From: Desulfobacteraceae bacterium
Lineage (GTDB): Bacteria > Desulfobacterota > Desulfobacteria > Desulfobacterales > JAABSP01
DNA: 56,418 bases
Direction of reading: 5' to 3'
Assembly: GCA_011390345.1 (NCBI GenBank)
Contig: JAABSP010000029.1
Span: forward strand, 1-56,418
Both the position numbers and the translations under genes were made by a program. Shown here one piece after another: positions 1-9,090 of the stretch; position 1 is the stretch's first letter; each line of letters begins with the position of its first letter. Under the pieces are notes generated by a model. That model was given only the letters and a program-made list of their open reading frames with translations. It was not told where the DNA came from and made no database searches.

Positions 1-703
1 CCGGGCCGAAAACTCCAATACCCGGCGACATGCGGCCGAGTTCTGGATGGTCGAGCCGGAGATGGCCTTCTGCGACCTTTCCGGCAATATGGATCTGGCC
101 GAGGCGATGATCCGGTATCTGGTGGATCATATCCTGAAAGAGTGCAGCGACGACATCGAATTGTTTGCAAAGTTCGTGGACAAGAAGCTGATGGGGACAC
201 TCGAGAACATCCGCGATTCCGAATACGTCCGCCTGCCCTACAGGGAGGCCGTTTCGATCCTGGAATCTTCCGGGAAGAAGTTCGACTATTCCGTGGGATT
301 CGGAAAGGATCTCCAGGCCGAGCATGAACGGTTTCTGACCGAGAACCACTTCAAAAAGCCGGTGATCCTCCACGACTATCCCAAAACCATCAAGCCCTTC
401 TACATGCGGGTCAACGATGACAATGAGACCGTGGCCGCGATGGATCTGATCGTGCCGGGGATCGGGGAGATTATCGGCGGCAGCCAGCGCGAGGAGCGGT
501 ACGCGGTGCTGCTGGAACGGATGCGGGAGATGGGGTTGAGCGAGGAGAGCTACTGGTGGTATCTCGACTCCCGGAAGTACGGCAGCGTTCCCCACAGCGG
601 CTTCGGCCTCGGGTTCGAGCGGATGCTGATGCTGGTGACCGGGATCTCAAACATCCGCGATGTCATCCCCTTCCCCAGAACCCCCGGCAATATCGAATTT
701 TAA
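1..703 (+). CDS. asnS: Asparaginyl-tRNA synthetase, C-terminal part (5' end outside window)
   Basis: Charges tRNA-Asn with asparagine in the cytoplasm. The reading frame is open from base 2, so the gene begins upstream of the window; about 233 residues of the class II catalytic core are visible. The first visible residues read [20 protein letters not shown], the motif 2 region of AsnS, and motif 3 ([11 protein letters not shown]) lies near base 600. The protein ends in [11 protein letters not shown], the C-terminus typical of AsnS rather than AspRS or LysRS. The ATG at 47 is internal to motif 2 and is not a start. A HIT-family gene follows 28 bp downstream on the same strand. Confidence 0.96.
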   Translation, partial: RAENSNTRRHAAEFWMVEPEMAFCDLSGNMDLAEAMIRYLVDHILKECSDDIELFAKFVDKKLMGTLENIRDSEYVRLPYREAVSILESSGKKFDYSVGFGKDLQAEHERFLTENHFKKPVILHDYPKTIKPFYMRVNDDNETVAAMDLIVPGIGEIIGGSQREERYAVLLERMREMGLSEESYWWYLDSRKYGSVPHSGFGLGFERMLMLVTGISNIRDVIPFPRTPGNIEF

Positions 704-731
704 AACCCCTTACCCCCGGAAAGGAGAAACG

Positions 732-1064
732 ATGGAGAAGGATTGTCTGTTCTGCAAGATCGCCAATGGCCAGACCGAGACCGAGTTCATCTATGAAGAT
801 GACAAGATGGTGGTCTTTCACGATATCAAGCCCCATGCCCCGGTGCATGTCCTGCTGGTTCCCAAAAGACACATCCGCAGCATCAACGATCTGACCGATG
901 ATGACGGGGCACTCATCTCCGATCTTTTCATGCTGGCAAAGGAGATCGCAAAGACGGTCGGGGTGGCCGAATCGGGCTATAAGCTGCTCTTCAATGTAGA
1001 GAAGGGCGGCGGACAGGTGATCTTCCATATTCACCTCCACCTGATAGGCGGCTGGAAGCGATGA
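732..1064 (+). CDS. HIT family (histidine triad) nucleotide-binding hydrolase, HinT-like
   Basis: A 110-residue cytosolic protein of the histidine-triad superfamily, whose HinT members hydrolyse purine nucleotide phosphoramidates. The triad is HIHLHLIGG (His99, His101, His103; the middle one is the expected nucleophile). The N-terminus CLFCKI is typical of HinT. The ATG at 732 is chosen because an AAGGAGAAAC Shine-Dalgarno sequence precedes it; the frame is open further upstream but that part overlaps asnS. Length matches the family. The physiological substrate cannot be told from sequence. It probably shares a transcript with asnS and converges on the acyl-CoA ligase gene. Confidence 0.92.
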   Translation: MEKDCLFCKIANGQTETEFIYEDDKMVVFHDIKPHAPVHVLLVPKRHIRSINDLTDDDGALISDLFMLAKEIAKTVGVAESGYKLLFNVEKGGGQVIFHIHLHLIGGWKR

Positions 1065-1127
1065 GCTGAATCATGGCCGATCTTCCGGAGTACCGCAGCG
1101 CCCTCCCCTGAACACACTGGCCCGGCC

Positions 1128-2915
1128 TCAGACGTACATGGCCTCGATCTTTTCCGCGTGCCGGTCTTCGATGATGTTCTTCTTGAGCTTCAAAGTGGGG
1201 GTTATCATCTCGTTTGCGATGGTGAACTCCGGGACCAGCGTCACCTTCTTGACGGTTTCGTAGGAGGCAAGGCCCGCATTTCTGGCCTTCACTTCCATTT
1301 CGATGAGCCGGATGATCCGCTCATCCTGGATCAGCGAATCGATATCGGAAAAGGAGATGCCCTGCGCTTCGGCATATTCTCTGATAGCGTCGGCATCGGG
1401 GGTCACCAGCGCGCTCAGATATTTGCGCCGGTCTCCGATCACCAAGACCTGCGCGATGTATTTGGACGCGGCAATGACGGTTTCGATCGCGGCCGGCGCG
1501 ATGTTCTTTCCGCCGGCCGTAATGATCAGCTCCTTTTTCCGGCCCGTTATCCTCAAGAAATTCTTCTCGTCGATCTCCCCGATATCCCCGGTGCGCAGCC
1601 ATCCATCCTCGGTAAAGACCTCTTTTGTGGCCTCCTCCATCCGGTAATACTCCTTCATGACGTTGCGGCCCCAAAACTGGATCTCCCCATCCGTATCCAG
1701 CCGCTGTTCTATCCCCGGCCCCGGAGGCCCCACCCAGCCGAACCGGTAATCATTGGGCCGGTTGAGGTTTGAAAAGGAGGTGTTTTCCGTCATCCCCAGC
1801 CCCTCGAGGATCAGGACCCCTGCGCCGTGGAAGAAGCGGGCGATGTCCGGATTCAGGGGCGCAGCACCGCTGATGCACCATTGGAGCCGGCCCCCCATTG
1901 CCTTGTGGAGCTTTGAAAAGACCAGGCGCTGCGCCAGCGCGTACCGGATATGCAGAATCAGGGGAACCGGAATCTTTCGAAGCTTGTGCTCACCCATCAG
2001 TGCCCCGATCGCGCAGGCCCTGCGGAACATCTTCAGGGCCAATCCGCCCTTGGCCTCGGCCCCGGCCAGCACCTTTGCATGGATCTTCTCGAAGATTCTG
2101 GGTACGCTGATGAACCAGTGGGGCGCGGCGATCCGCATGTCATCCACCAGGGTGTCCAGACTTCGGGCGAATGTGGTGGCGGTTCCGGTGAGGATTGCGG
2201 TCTGCACCGCGGTCCGGGCAAAGACATGGGCCAGGGGCAGAAAGAGAAAGGTCTCGGTGGCTTCGGAGAAATCCGCGCATCCGTGACATGACTGGGCCGT
2301 GAAGGTGAAATTGTCGTGCGTCAGCACCACCCCTTTGGGAAGGCCAGTGGTTCCCGAGGTATAGATGATCCCTGCCGGGTCATCGGGCTTGACCATTTCT
2401 GTTCGCTTCAGGAAGGCATCGGCCTCGATCTTTTCTCCTTCCCTGAGAAAGCCCCCAAAGGAACATCCCCAGTCCGCGTCCTCCTCTCCGCCGGAAAAGC
2501 AGATGGCCTTTTCAATATGGGAAAGTTCCTCCTGGACAGTGGTGAGCTTTTCGAGTTGCTCTTGATTCTCTGCAAAGACGAGCCGGGCCCCGCTGTGCTC
2601 CAGAATATACCGGCATCCGTTGGCCAGAGTCGAAGGATAGATCCCCACGGTACACGCGCCGATGCTCACGATGGCCGTATCCATCAGCACCCATCGGTAG
2701 CCCGTGGCGCTGAGAATCGCGACCCGGTCTCCCGGGGCCACGCCCAGGGCCATCAGTGCCGAAGCCGCACCCCGCACCTGATCGTAGAACCCCTCCCATG
2801 TCACGGTTTCTCTTTCATTCCCATCGATAAAATATCGATATGCAGGTTTTTGAGGACTTGCCGCCACGGTTTTGCTGAGCATGTCGTGAATATTTTTAAA
2901 ATCGATAAATTCCAT
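1128..2915 (-). CDS. Long-chain fatty-acid--CoA ligase (AMP-forming, FAA1-type)
   Basis: Activates fatty acids with ATP and CoA through an acyl-AMP intermediate. The 595-residue protein has the AMP-binding loop YTSGTTGLPKG near residue 184, GLGMTENTSF (core motif), GWLRTGDIGEI near 438 and the C-terminal hinge GRKKELIITAGGKNIAP, all characteristic of the FAA1/long-chain ACSL family. An ATG five codons upstream (2930) is possible, but 2915 has a GAGGAG ribosome site seven bases upstream and gives the N-terminus MEFIDFKNIHDM, so it is preferred. Monocistronic as far as visible, divergent from the chemosensory operon. Chain-length preference is not determinable here. Confidence 0.93.
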   Translation of the reverse strand: MEFIDFKNIHDMLSKTVAASPQKPAYRYFIDGNERETVTWEGFYDQVRGAASALMALGVAPGDRVAILSATGYRWVLMDTAIVSIGACTVGIYPSTLANGCRYILEHSGARLVFAENQEQLEKLTTVQEELSHIEKAICFSGGEEDADWGCSFGGFLREGEKIEADAFLKRTEMVKPDDPAGIIYTSGTTGLPKGVVLTHDNFTFTAQSCHGCADFSEATETFLFLPLAHVFARTAVQTAILTGTATTFARSLDTLVDDMRIAAPHWFISVPRIFEKIHAKVLAGAEAKGGLALKMFRRACAIGALMGEHKLRKIPVPLILHIRYALAQRLVFSKLHKAMGGRLQWCISGAAPLNPDIARFFHGAGVLILEGLGMTENTSFSNLNRPNDYRFGWVGPPGPGIEQRLDTDGEIQFWGRNVMKEYYRMEEATKEVFTEDGWLRTGDIGEIDEKNFLRITGRKKELIITAGGKNIAPAAIETVIAASKYIAQVLVIGDRRKYLSALVTPDADAIREYAEAQGISFSDIDSLIQDERIIRLIEMEVKARNAGLASYETVKKVTLVPEFTIANEMITPTLKLKKNIIEDRHAEKIEAMYV

Positions 2916-3099
2916 CAAACAACTCCTCATCCTTGTGGTAGATCATTATTATGTACGCGCCTGTATCACTTCCGGGCAGACATACATGAAATGCGACTTG
3001 CTGACAACGGAAAAAATTGATACAAACAAATGGTCTTTAATGCTGAATGGTTCCGATTATATTTAGAGGTTATCTTTAGAGGAAGGCGCGGCCACCGAT

Positions 3100-5082
3100 A
3101 TGAGCGACAGATCAATAGCTTTCAACCAGCCATCGGCATTGATCGTCGAGGATAATCCTTTCAACCGGGAACTGTTGAAAAGGGTTTTGAATGCCCAGAA
3201 CCTTCAGGTGATGGAGGCAAAGAACGGGAAGGAGGCGCTTTCGATGATCCGCGTCCATCCCTTCACCATGATCTTCATGGATCTTCTCATGCCCGGCATG
3301 GACGGCTACGAGACCATCGAGCGGATCCGGCGGATGGGGGTCCAGACCCCGATCATCATTGTCTCCTCCATGAGTTCCAAAGAGGATCGACGCCGCTGTC
3401 TGGATGTGGGGGGGGATGAATTTCTGCCCAAACCCATCGATGCCAGACTGCTCAGAGACATTGCCGAAAGATATGCCGCGGGCCGGCCCGCGGACAAGCC
3501 CGGAGACGGGCCCCCTCTCCCCGCCAATGGAGAGAAGGAGTATCCGGTTGAAAAGCAGAGTCTCTCCCTCTCCTCATTTTCGGCCCTGCTGGTGGAGGAG
3601 GACCGGGAGCGGGCCCTTCGCTACAAGCGGTTTCTGGAGGCGCGGTTCATGGAGGTCGCGCATGTGGCCAACGGGGATCAGGCCATTGCGATCTTTGAAA
3701 AGAACCGGCACCGGTTCCGGATCATCGTCAGCAACATCTTCACCACCGGCATCGACGGGCTCGGAGTGCTGGCCCGTTTCAAGCGGGAGTATCCGGATGT
3801 TTTCTTCTTCATCTATGCCGATGAATACGATGCGGATGCGTTTCAACTCGCGGTTCAACTGGGCGCGGACGGGGTCTTGACGGCCGACCGGTTCGAGGAG
3901 GCCATCGAAGGGATGATCGAATCCGCGATCTTTCAGGCGGGCCAGCGGGGCTCCCGGCTCCAGAGCGCTTCCACGGCCACCCAGGTCCGCCAGGCCCAGG
4001 CCCATCTGATCCGCCAAGGCTGCAGCTCCAACTGCGGCCTGATGAACATCGCCTATTCCCCCCTCTCCGATGCCGGAGGGGATATCGCGTGCTGCAGGCG
4101 ATTCAACCTGGCGGGCCGATGCGGGGTCTTTTTAGGGGATGTTGCGGGCCACAATGTGCTGAGTTCCTATGTCAGCGCCTTCTATATGGGGATTCTGACG
4201 GCCAACTGGGGGGCCAACCAGCGGCCCCGGGAGCTGCTGAAGATGATCAACAGCGAGCTGAACCGCTCCGACTATGACCAGTACCACCTCTGTGCAAGTG
4301 CGCTCCTCTGGGATCAGCGAAGGGGAACCCTTCGGATCGCTTCGGCAGGTAATCCGGGCCCTCTGGTGGTTCGGCCCCAAAATGGGGAAAACCGGATCAT
4401 CCGGGATATGGAGGGCGGCGGCATGTGCCTGGGGCTGCTGGATGATGAGGATCTTTTCCTCTCCGATCTATTCTCCTTTGATCCAGGGGATTACCTCTTC
4501 ATCTTCTCGGACGGGATGGAACGGAGCCGGCTCATCGAGCTGCTGACCTCGGACAGCGATATCCTCCGGGGGACTCTTGGGGAGATCGGCCAGCGGATAG
4601 TTGACCGGACCATCGAACGCTGGGGACAGGAGGATGATATGATCCTGATCACATTGAAGGCCCCCTATCCGGATCTTTTAGTGGAAAATGGCCGCCATTT
4701 CTCCTTTTCCGACGGCTATAAAGGGGTGGACAGAGCCTGCGGTTGGGTCCGTCAGACTCTGGAGGAGAAGGGAAGGCCCGTGGACCGGGATCTCTATCTT
4801 GTGATGATTGCGGTCCGGGAAGCCCTGATCAATGCCGTCTGCCACGGCAACCGGATGGTGCCGGGGGCATATGTGGATCTGGCTCTTCTCTTTGAAGCGG
4901 ACCGGTTCTGCATCCGGGTATCCGATGGCGGGCCCGGGGTCGATCTTCCCCGGGATCTGGTACGGATCGAGGAGATCGATGTCCTCCAGACCGGGGGGCG
5001 GGGGATTTCCGCGATGCGATCCATTGCCGACGAAACCACTGTGGAAGGGGGAACCCTGACCATCTGTTTCAATGACCGATAA
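3100..5082 (+). CDS. Dual-receiver SpoIIE-type phosphatase with C-terminal anti-sigma-like HATPase
   Basis: A 660-residue cytosolic signalling protein. Domains in order: receiver 1 (about 12-128, phospho-acceptor Asp61 in FMDLLMPGMDG), receiver 2 (about 160-280), SpoIIE/PP2C phosphatase (about 320-515, with DAGGD, GDVAGH, SDGMERS and EDDMIL metal-binding motifs) and an RsbW-like HATPase (about 525-660, N-box EALINAVCHGN, G-box SDGGPGVD). Receiver 2 has Asn212 where the acceptor Asp should be, so it is probably not phosphorylated. Such proteins usually set the phosphorylation state of a STAS protein, and one is encoded immediately downstream (5113). First gene of the chemosensory operon; AGAGGAAGG lies somewhat far (13 nt) before the ATG. 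Confidence 0.92.
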   Translation: MSDRSIAFNQPSALIVEDNPFNRELLKRVLNAQNLQVMEAKNGKEALSMIRVHPFTMIFMDLLMPGMDGYETIERIRRMGVQTPIIIVSSMSSKEDRRRCLDVGGDEFLPKPIDARLLRDIAERYAAGRPADKPGDGPPLPANGEKEYPVEKQSLSLSSFSALLVEEDRERALRYKRFLEARFMEVAHVANGDQAIAIFEKNRHRFRIIVSNIFTTGIDGLGVLARFKREYPDVFFFIYADEYDADAFQLAVQLGADGVLTADRFEEAIEGMIESAIFQAGQRGSRLQSASTATQVRQAQAHLIRQGCSSNCGLMNIAYSPLSDAGGDIACCRRFNLAGRCGVFLGDVAGHNVLSSYVSAFYMGILTANWGANQRPRELLKMINSELNRSDYDQYHLCASALLWDQRRGTLRIASAGNPGPLVVRPQNGENRIIRDMEGGGMCLGLLDDEDLFLSDLFSFDPGDYLFIFSDGMERSRLIELLTSDSDILRGTLGEIGQRIVDRTIERWGQEDDMILITLKAPYPDLLVENGRHFSFSDGYKGVDRACGWVRQTLEEKGRPVDRDLYLVMIAVREALINAVCHGNRMVPGAYVDLALLFEADRFCIRVSDGGPGVDLPRDLVRIEEIDVLQTGGRGISAMRSIADETTVEGGTLTICFNDR

Positions 5083-5112
5083 AGCGATGAGAGAGTGCCA
5101 AGGGAGTTTTCC

Positions 5113-5430
5113 ATGAGGACGAAAATTGAAGACCAGGCCATTTTTCTGATACCGGAGACCGATCTAGTGGCCAGCCGGATCGAGGAACTGCGGGATTTCT
5201 TTTCAGAGCGGATGGAGGCGGACCCAGATATTGACCAGATCGTTCTCGATGTCCACGGCATCGATATCGTCGATTCTTTAGGGGTCAACCTGATCGTGGG
5301 GCTCTATCGACAGGCCGCAGCAGAGGGGAAAACCATCGAGATCATCGGTGCAGGAGAAAGATTCATGAAGGTGGCCAGCTTCTTTCGCCTGACCACCATT
5401 CTCTCCATCAGCCGGGAAGAGGAGCGGTAA
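5113..5430 (+). CDS. STAS-domain anti-sigma factor antagonist
   Basis: A 105-residue single STAS domain of the SpoIIAA/RsbV type. The segment DIVDSLGVNLIVGLY carries the conserved Ser after Asp that is phosphorylated by RsbW/SpoIIAB-type kinases and dephosphorylated by SpoIIE-type phosphatases. An in-frame GTG at 5095 exists, but ATG 5113 has AGGGAG six bases upstream and is preferred. It lies between the SpoIIE/HATPase gene and cheA, one base before cheA's start, so it is probably the substrate of the upstream protein's kinase and phosphatase domains. No sigma factor is encoded nearby, so the output could be another partner, possibly the chemosensory array. Confidence 0.9.
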   Translation: MRTKIEDQAIFLIPETDLVASRIEELRDFFSERMEADPDIDQIVLDVHGIDIVDSLGVNLIVGLYRQAAAEGKTIEIIGAGERFMKVASFFRLTTILSISREEER

Positions 5431-5431
5431 G

Positions 5432-8400
5432 ATGTCTGATTTTGATGAGCTTCTTCCGGCATTTATCGAAGAGTCCCAGCAGCATCTCCAGCAGATCGAG
5501 CCGGATCTTCTTGCTCTGGAGAGCGAAGGCTCGGCCCCTGACACTGAAACCGTCAACAGGATCTTCCGGGGGATTCACAGCATCAAGGGGGCCTCGGGCT
5601 TTTTCGGGTTCGCCAATATCGGCCGGCTGAGCCATCTCATGGAGAACAGTCTGGCCCTGCTCCGGGACGGGAAGATCACCCTCTCGCCGGATCTCGTCGA
5701 TGCCCTGCTTTCGGGCCTGGATGCCCTCAAGTCCATGCTGGAGGACATCGTGGGGAGCGAGACCTTTGACATCGAGACCCAGGCCGCATTCCTCCAGAGG
5801 CTGATCGACGACCATGCCCGGGATCGGACCACCGTGACGGTTTCGGAAAAGGCCGCACCTGCCGGGGAGAAGGCCGAGAGCGCACTGAAAAAGTTCGATA
5901 TCTCCGAGGCCGACATCCGCCGGTTCGTGGAGCGGGATCTTTTCCTGTATGCCGTCACAATCTTTTTGAACGCGGACATCCGGAAGAAGAACAAGACCCC
6001 CTTCGACTTTATCAAGAATATGGAGGCCGGGGGCCAGTATGTCGATTCCTTTCTCGATATCCGGAGTGTGACGGGCCTTTCCGACTGTCTCGAAAACGAG
6101 CTGGGCTTTGATTTCATCTTTGCAACGGAACTGGAGCCGGATGCCGTCTCCCAGACCCTGGATCTGCCCCCGGCGCAGATCACGCCCATCGATCTTTCGG
6201 AACATCAAAAGGAAAAAGCAGCCGAGGCCCCCCAGGAAACCCCGGCAGAACCATCAGAAGCAGAATTATCAGAAGAAGAGCAGGCCGAGGCGATTCCCGA
6301 AGCTGCTTTCAGACAACCATCGGCAGAGAAGGAACCTTCAACTGCAAGCCCCGAACCGACAGGCGCGGAACGCTTCCGGGAGATGATCCATACCGAGGAG
6401 AAGATCCGGGTGGGGGTCAACTTTTTAAACGAGCTGGTCAACCTGGCCGGAGAGCTGGTGCTGGGCAGAAACCAGCTCATGCAGACCGCACTCCCCCTGA
6501 CCAAGACCGCGCCGAACCTCTCCTCGGTTCTCCAGCACATCAACCGGGTCACTTCGGAGATGCAGGAGAAGATCATGCAGATGCGGATGCAGCCTCTCTC
6601 CCTGATCTTCGACAAGTTCCAGCGGGTGGTGCGGGATCTGGCCCGAAAGCACGAAAAAGAGGTGCGCCTCTCGGCATCGGGAGGGGATGTGGAGCTGGAC
6701 AAGACCATCATCGAGGGCCTGTCAGACCCCCTGAACCACCTGATCCGCAATGCCGTGGACCATGCGATCGAGCCCCCGAAAGAGCGGGAAAAGGCAGGAA
6801 AACCCCGGTTTGGGACCATTCGGATGCGGGCATTTCACCAGGGGGGACAGGTGCATTTGAGCATTTCCGATGACGGCAGAGGGATCGACGGAGACCGGGT
6901 GGGGGAGAAGGCCGTTGAAAAGGGGGTCATCACAGCCGATCAGCTCAAGGAGATGTCGCCCCGGGAGCGGGTGCGCCTCATCTTCCGGCCCGGCTTCTCC
7001 ACCGCGGAGCAGGTCACGGATCTGAGCGGCCGGGGCGTGGGCATGGATGTGGTGATCACCAATATCGAGCATCTGGGCGGAACCGTGGACATCGAGACCC
7101 ATCCCGGAAATGGGACCACCGTAACCCTGATCCTCCCCCTGACCCTGGCGATTATCTCGGGGCTGCTCATCACGGCCCGAGATCACTATTTCATACTGCC
7201 GGAGGTGGATATCGACGAGCTGGTCCGGGTGAAGCCCGAGGAGATCGACCGGCGGATCGACATCATCCAGGATGCATGGGTGCTGCGCCTGCGGGAGACG
7301 CTGCTGCCGCTGGTGGATCTCAACCGGATGCTCAATCTCGGTGATGATCGAAAAATGGAGGATCGAAAACCGGGCAAAGAATCCCAAATAGAACCGGGCA
7401 AGGAATCGGCCCAAAAACCTTCCCCGATTCCGGCAAAGGCCCGCCTGAAGGAACGGAACCGGCCTCTGCGGATTCTGGTGATCAAACATAGCGGGGCCAA
7501 GTACGGCCTTCTGGTGGACCGGATCGTCAACACCGAGGAGATCGTTGTCAAGCCCCTGCCCCGATACCTCAAAAAGATGCAGTCCTTTTCCGGCGTCTCC
7601 ATTCTGGGCAATGGCCGGGTATCTTTGATCCTGGATGTATCCGGGATTGTCAAAAAGGCGGCCGTGCGGAGCCTGGAAAGCGTCATCGATCAGACCGAGA
7701 CCGAAGAGGAGCGGGTACGGGAGAAGGAGACCCAGACCCTGCTGCTCTTTGACAACAATACCCCGGAGCGGTTTGCACTGCCTTTGGAGCTGATCCGGCG
7801 CATCGAAAAGATCCCGGCCTCCCAAATCGAGACCATCAAAGAGAAGCAGTTTCTCCAGTATCAGGACAAAAAGCTCCGTTTGATCTTTCTGGAGGATTAT
7901 CTGCCCGTGGCCCGTCCAGAGCGCACCCCGGACGACATCCTCGGCATCATCGTGCCCAAGCAGATGAAATATCCCATGGGAATCGTCTTTCACCAAGTGA
8001 TCAACACCGTGGCCGCATCGGTCTCCCTGGATACGGAGACCATCATGGGGCAGGGGCTTTTCGGCTCTGCGGTGCTCGATGGCCGGATTACACTGCTTCC
8101 TGACATCTACACCCTCTTTGAGCTGGCCGCGCCCGAGTGGTATTCGACCAAACGTGCGGAGGGATCGGGTCCGCAGCGGAAATACCGTGTGCTGCTGGCC
8201 GAGGATACCTCCTTCTTCCGGATGGTGGAGAAGGAGTACCTGGAATCGGCCGGATATGAAGTGCTGATCGCGGAAAACGGGGCCGTGGCCCTCCGGATCC
8301 TGGAGGAGGAGACCGTGGATGCTGCCATTCTGGACATCGTCATGCCGAAGCTGGACGGATGGGGAACCATTGCGGCCATCCGGGGGGATGACCGGCTCAA

Positions 8401-8581
8401 GAACCTTCCGGTGATGGCCGTCACCTCTCTGGGGGACGAGGGAAAGAGCAGCAATCCGATGAGGGAGAGGGGATTTGAGGCCGGGTTCGACGAATGGGAG
8501 ATGAAGCTCAACAAGACCAGTCTTCTGGAAAAGCTGGCCGCGCTCATCAAAGGAAAACGGAAAAAGGGAGTCCTGTCATGA
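5432..8581 (+). CDS. cheA: Hybrid chemotaxis histidine kinase CheA with two CheW-like domains and a C-terminal receiver
   Basis: A 1049-residue cytosolic kinase of the chemosensory array. An N-terminal Hpt domain carries phospho-acceptor His49 (IHSIKGASGFFGF). A possible P2-like region spans about 148-260, followed by an acidic linker (about 265-310). The dimerisation helix begins near 320; HATPase motifs are HLIRNAVDHAIEPP (about 433), SDDGRGIDG and GRGVGMDVV. A CheW-like P5 domain starts near 566 and contains a charged insertion (about 637-685); a second, divergent CheW-like segment covers about 770-905. The receiver occupies about 916-1040 with acceptor Asp in LDIVMPKLDGWG. This is much longer than E. 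coli CheA (about 650). No free CheY is encoded here, so the attached receiver may be sink or output. Confidence 0.95.
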   Translation: MSDFDELLPAFIEESQQHLQQIEPDLLALESEGSAPDTETVNRIFRGIHSIKGASGFFGFANIGRLSHLMENSLALLRDGKITLSPDLVDALLSGLDALKSMLEDIVGSETFDIETQAAFLQRLIDDHARDRTTVTVSEKAAPAGEKAESALKKFDISEADIRRFVERDLFLYAVTIFLNADIRKKNKTPFDFIKNMEAGGQYVDSFLDIRSVTGLSDCLENELGFDFIFATELEPDAVSQTLDLPPAQITPIDLSEHQKEKAAEAPQETPAEPSEAELSEEEQAEAIPEAAFRQPSAEKEPSTASPEPTGAERFREMIHTEEKIRVGVNFLNELVNLAGELVLGRNQLMQTALPLTKTAPNLSSVLQHINRVTSEMQEKIMQMRMQPLSLIFDKFQRVVRDLARKHEKEVRLSASGGDVELDKTIIEGLSDPLNHLIRNAVDHAIEPPKEREKAGKPRFGTIRMRAFHQGGQVHLSISDDGRGIDGDRVGEKAVEKGVITADQLKEMSPRERVRLIFRPGFSTAEQVTDLSGRGVGMDVVITNIEHLGGTVDIETHPGNGTTVTLILPLTLAIISGLLITARDHYFILPEVDIDELVRVKPEEIDRRIDIIQDAWVLRLRETLLPLVDLNRMLNLGDDRKMEDRKPGKESQIEPGKESAQKPSPIPAKARLKERNRPLRILVIKHSGAKYGLLVDRIVNTEEIVVKPLPRYLKKMQSFSGVSILGNGRVSLILDVSGIVKKAAVRSLESVIDQTETEEERVREKETQTLLLFDNNTPERFALPLELIRRIEKIPASQIETIKEKQFLQYQDKKLRLIFLEDYLPVARPERTPDDILGIIVPKQMKYPMGIVFHQVINTVAASVSLDTETIMGQGLFGSAVLDGRITLLPDIYTLFELAAPEWYSTKRAEGSGPQRKYRVLLAEDTSFFRMVEKEYLESAGYEVLIAENGAVALRILEEETVDAAILDIVMPKLDGWGTIAAIRGDDRLKNLPVMAVTSLGDEGKSSNPMRERGFEAGFDEWEMKLNKTSLLEKLAALIKGKRKKGVLS

Positions 8582-9084
8582 ACCGACAGATCGCGACATT
8601 TCAGCTCGACGACAACCTGCTGGGGGTCGATATCCTTCTGGTCAAGGAGGTTTACCGACACATGTCCATAAGCCCGATCCCGGACGCACCGCCCCAGTTG
8701 AAGGGATTGATGAACCTCCGGGGCCGGGTCGTCACCGTCATCGACCTGAAGGTCTGCCTCAACCGCCCATCTACGGAACAGGTGGACGACAGCCGGCTGC
8801 TGATCTTCAAGACCGAAGAGGAGATCCTCGGATACCGCCATCGGGCCGGCCTGGATGGAGTTGAATTGGGAGAGGACATCGTGGGATTTCTCATCGATCG
8901 GATGGATGAGGTGGTGACGGTGGAGACCGATGAGATTCTGCCCCCGCCCCCCAACCTTACCGATATCGAAGAGGATCTGATCCAGGGCGTGATCAAACAG
9001 GGGGAGCATCTGCTGATTCTGCTCGATGTAACGGCCGTGCTCGAGAAGGTGATGCGGGCCGCGGCCGGGAAAAAGGAGGGGTAG
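8578..9084 (+). CDS. cheW: Chemotaxis coupling protein CheW
   Basis: A 168-residue scaffold protein that couples MCPs to CheA. The conserved LKGLMNLRGRVVTVIDL segment, the signature of CheW, is intact. The ATG at 8578 overlaps the cheA stop (ATGA), which points to translational coupling; a GGGAG lies upstream. The protein is slightly longer than E. coli CheW owing to an insertion around residues 75-95 (after VDDSRLLIFKTEEE). It is followed six bases later by the first MCP gene. Confidence 0.94.
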   Translation: MNRQIATFQLDDNLLGVDILLVKEVYRHMSISPIPDAPPQLKGLMNLRGRVVTVIDLKVCLNRPSTEQVDDSRLLIFKTEEEILGYRHRAGLDGVELGEDIVGFLIDRMDEVVTVETDEILPPPPNLTDIEEDLIQGVIKQGEHLLILLDVTAVLEKVMRAAAGKKEG

Positions 9085-9090
9085 AAACAG

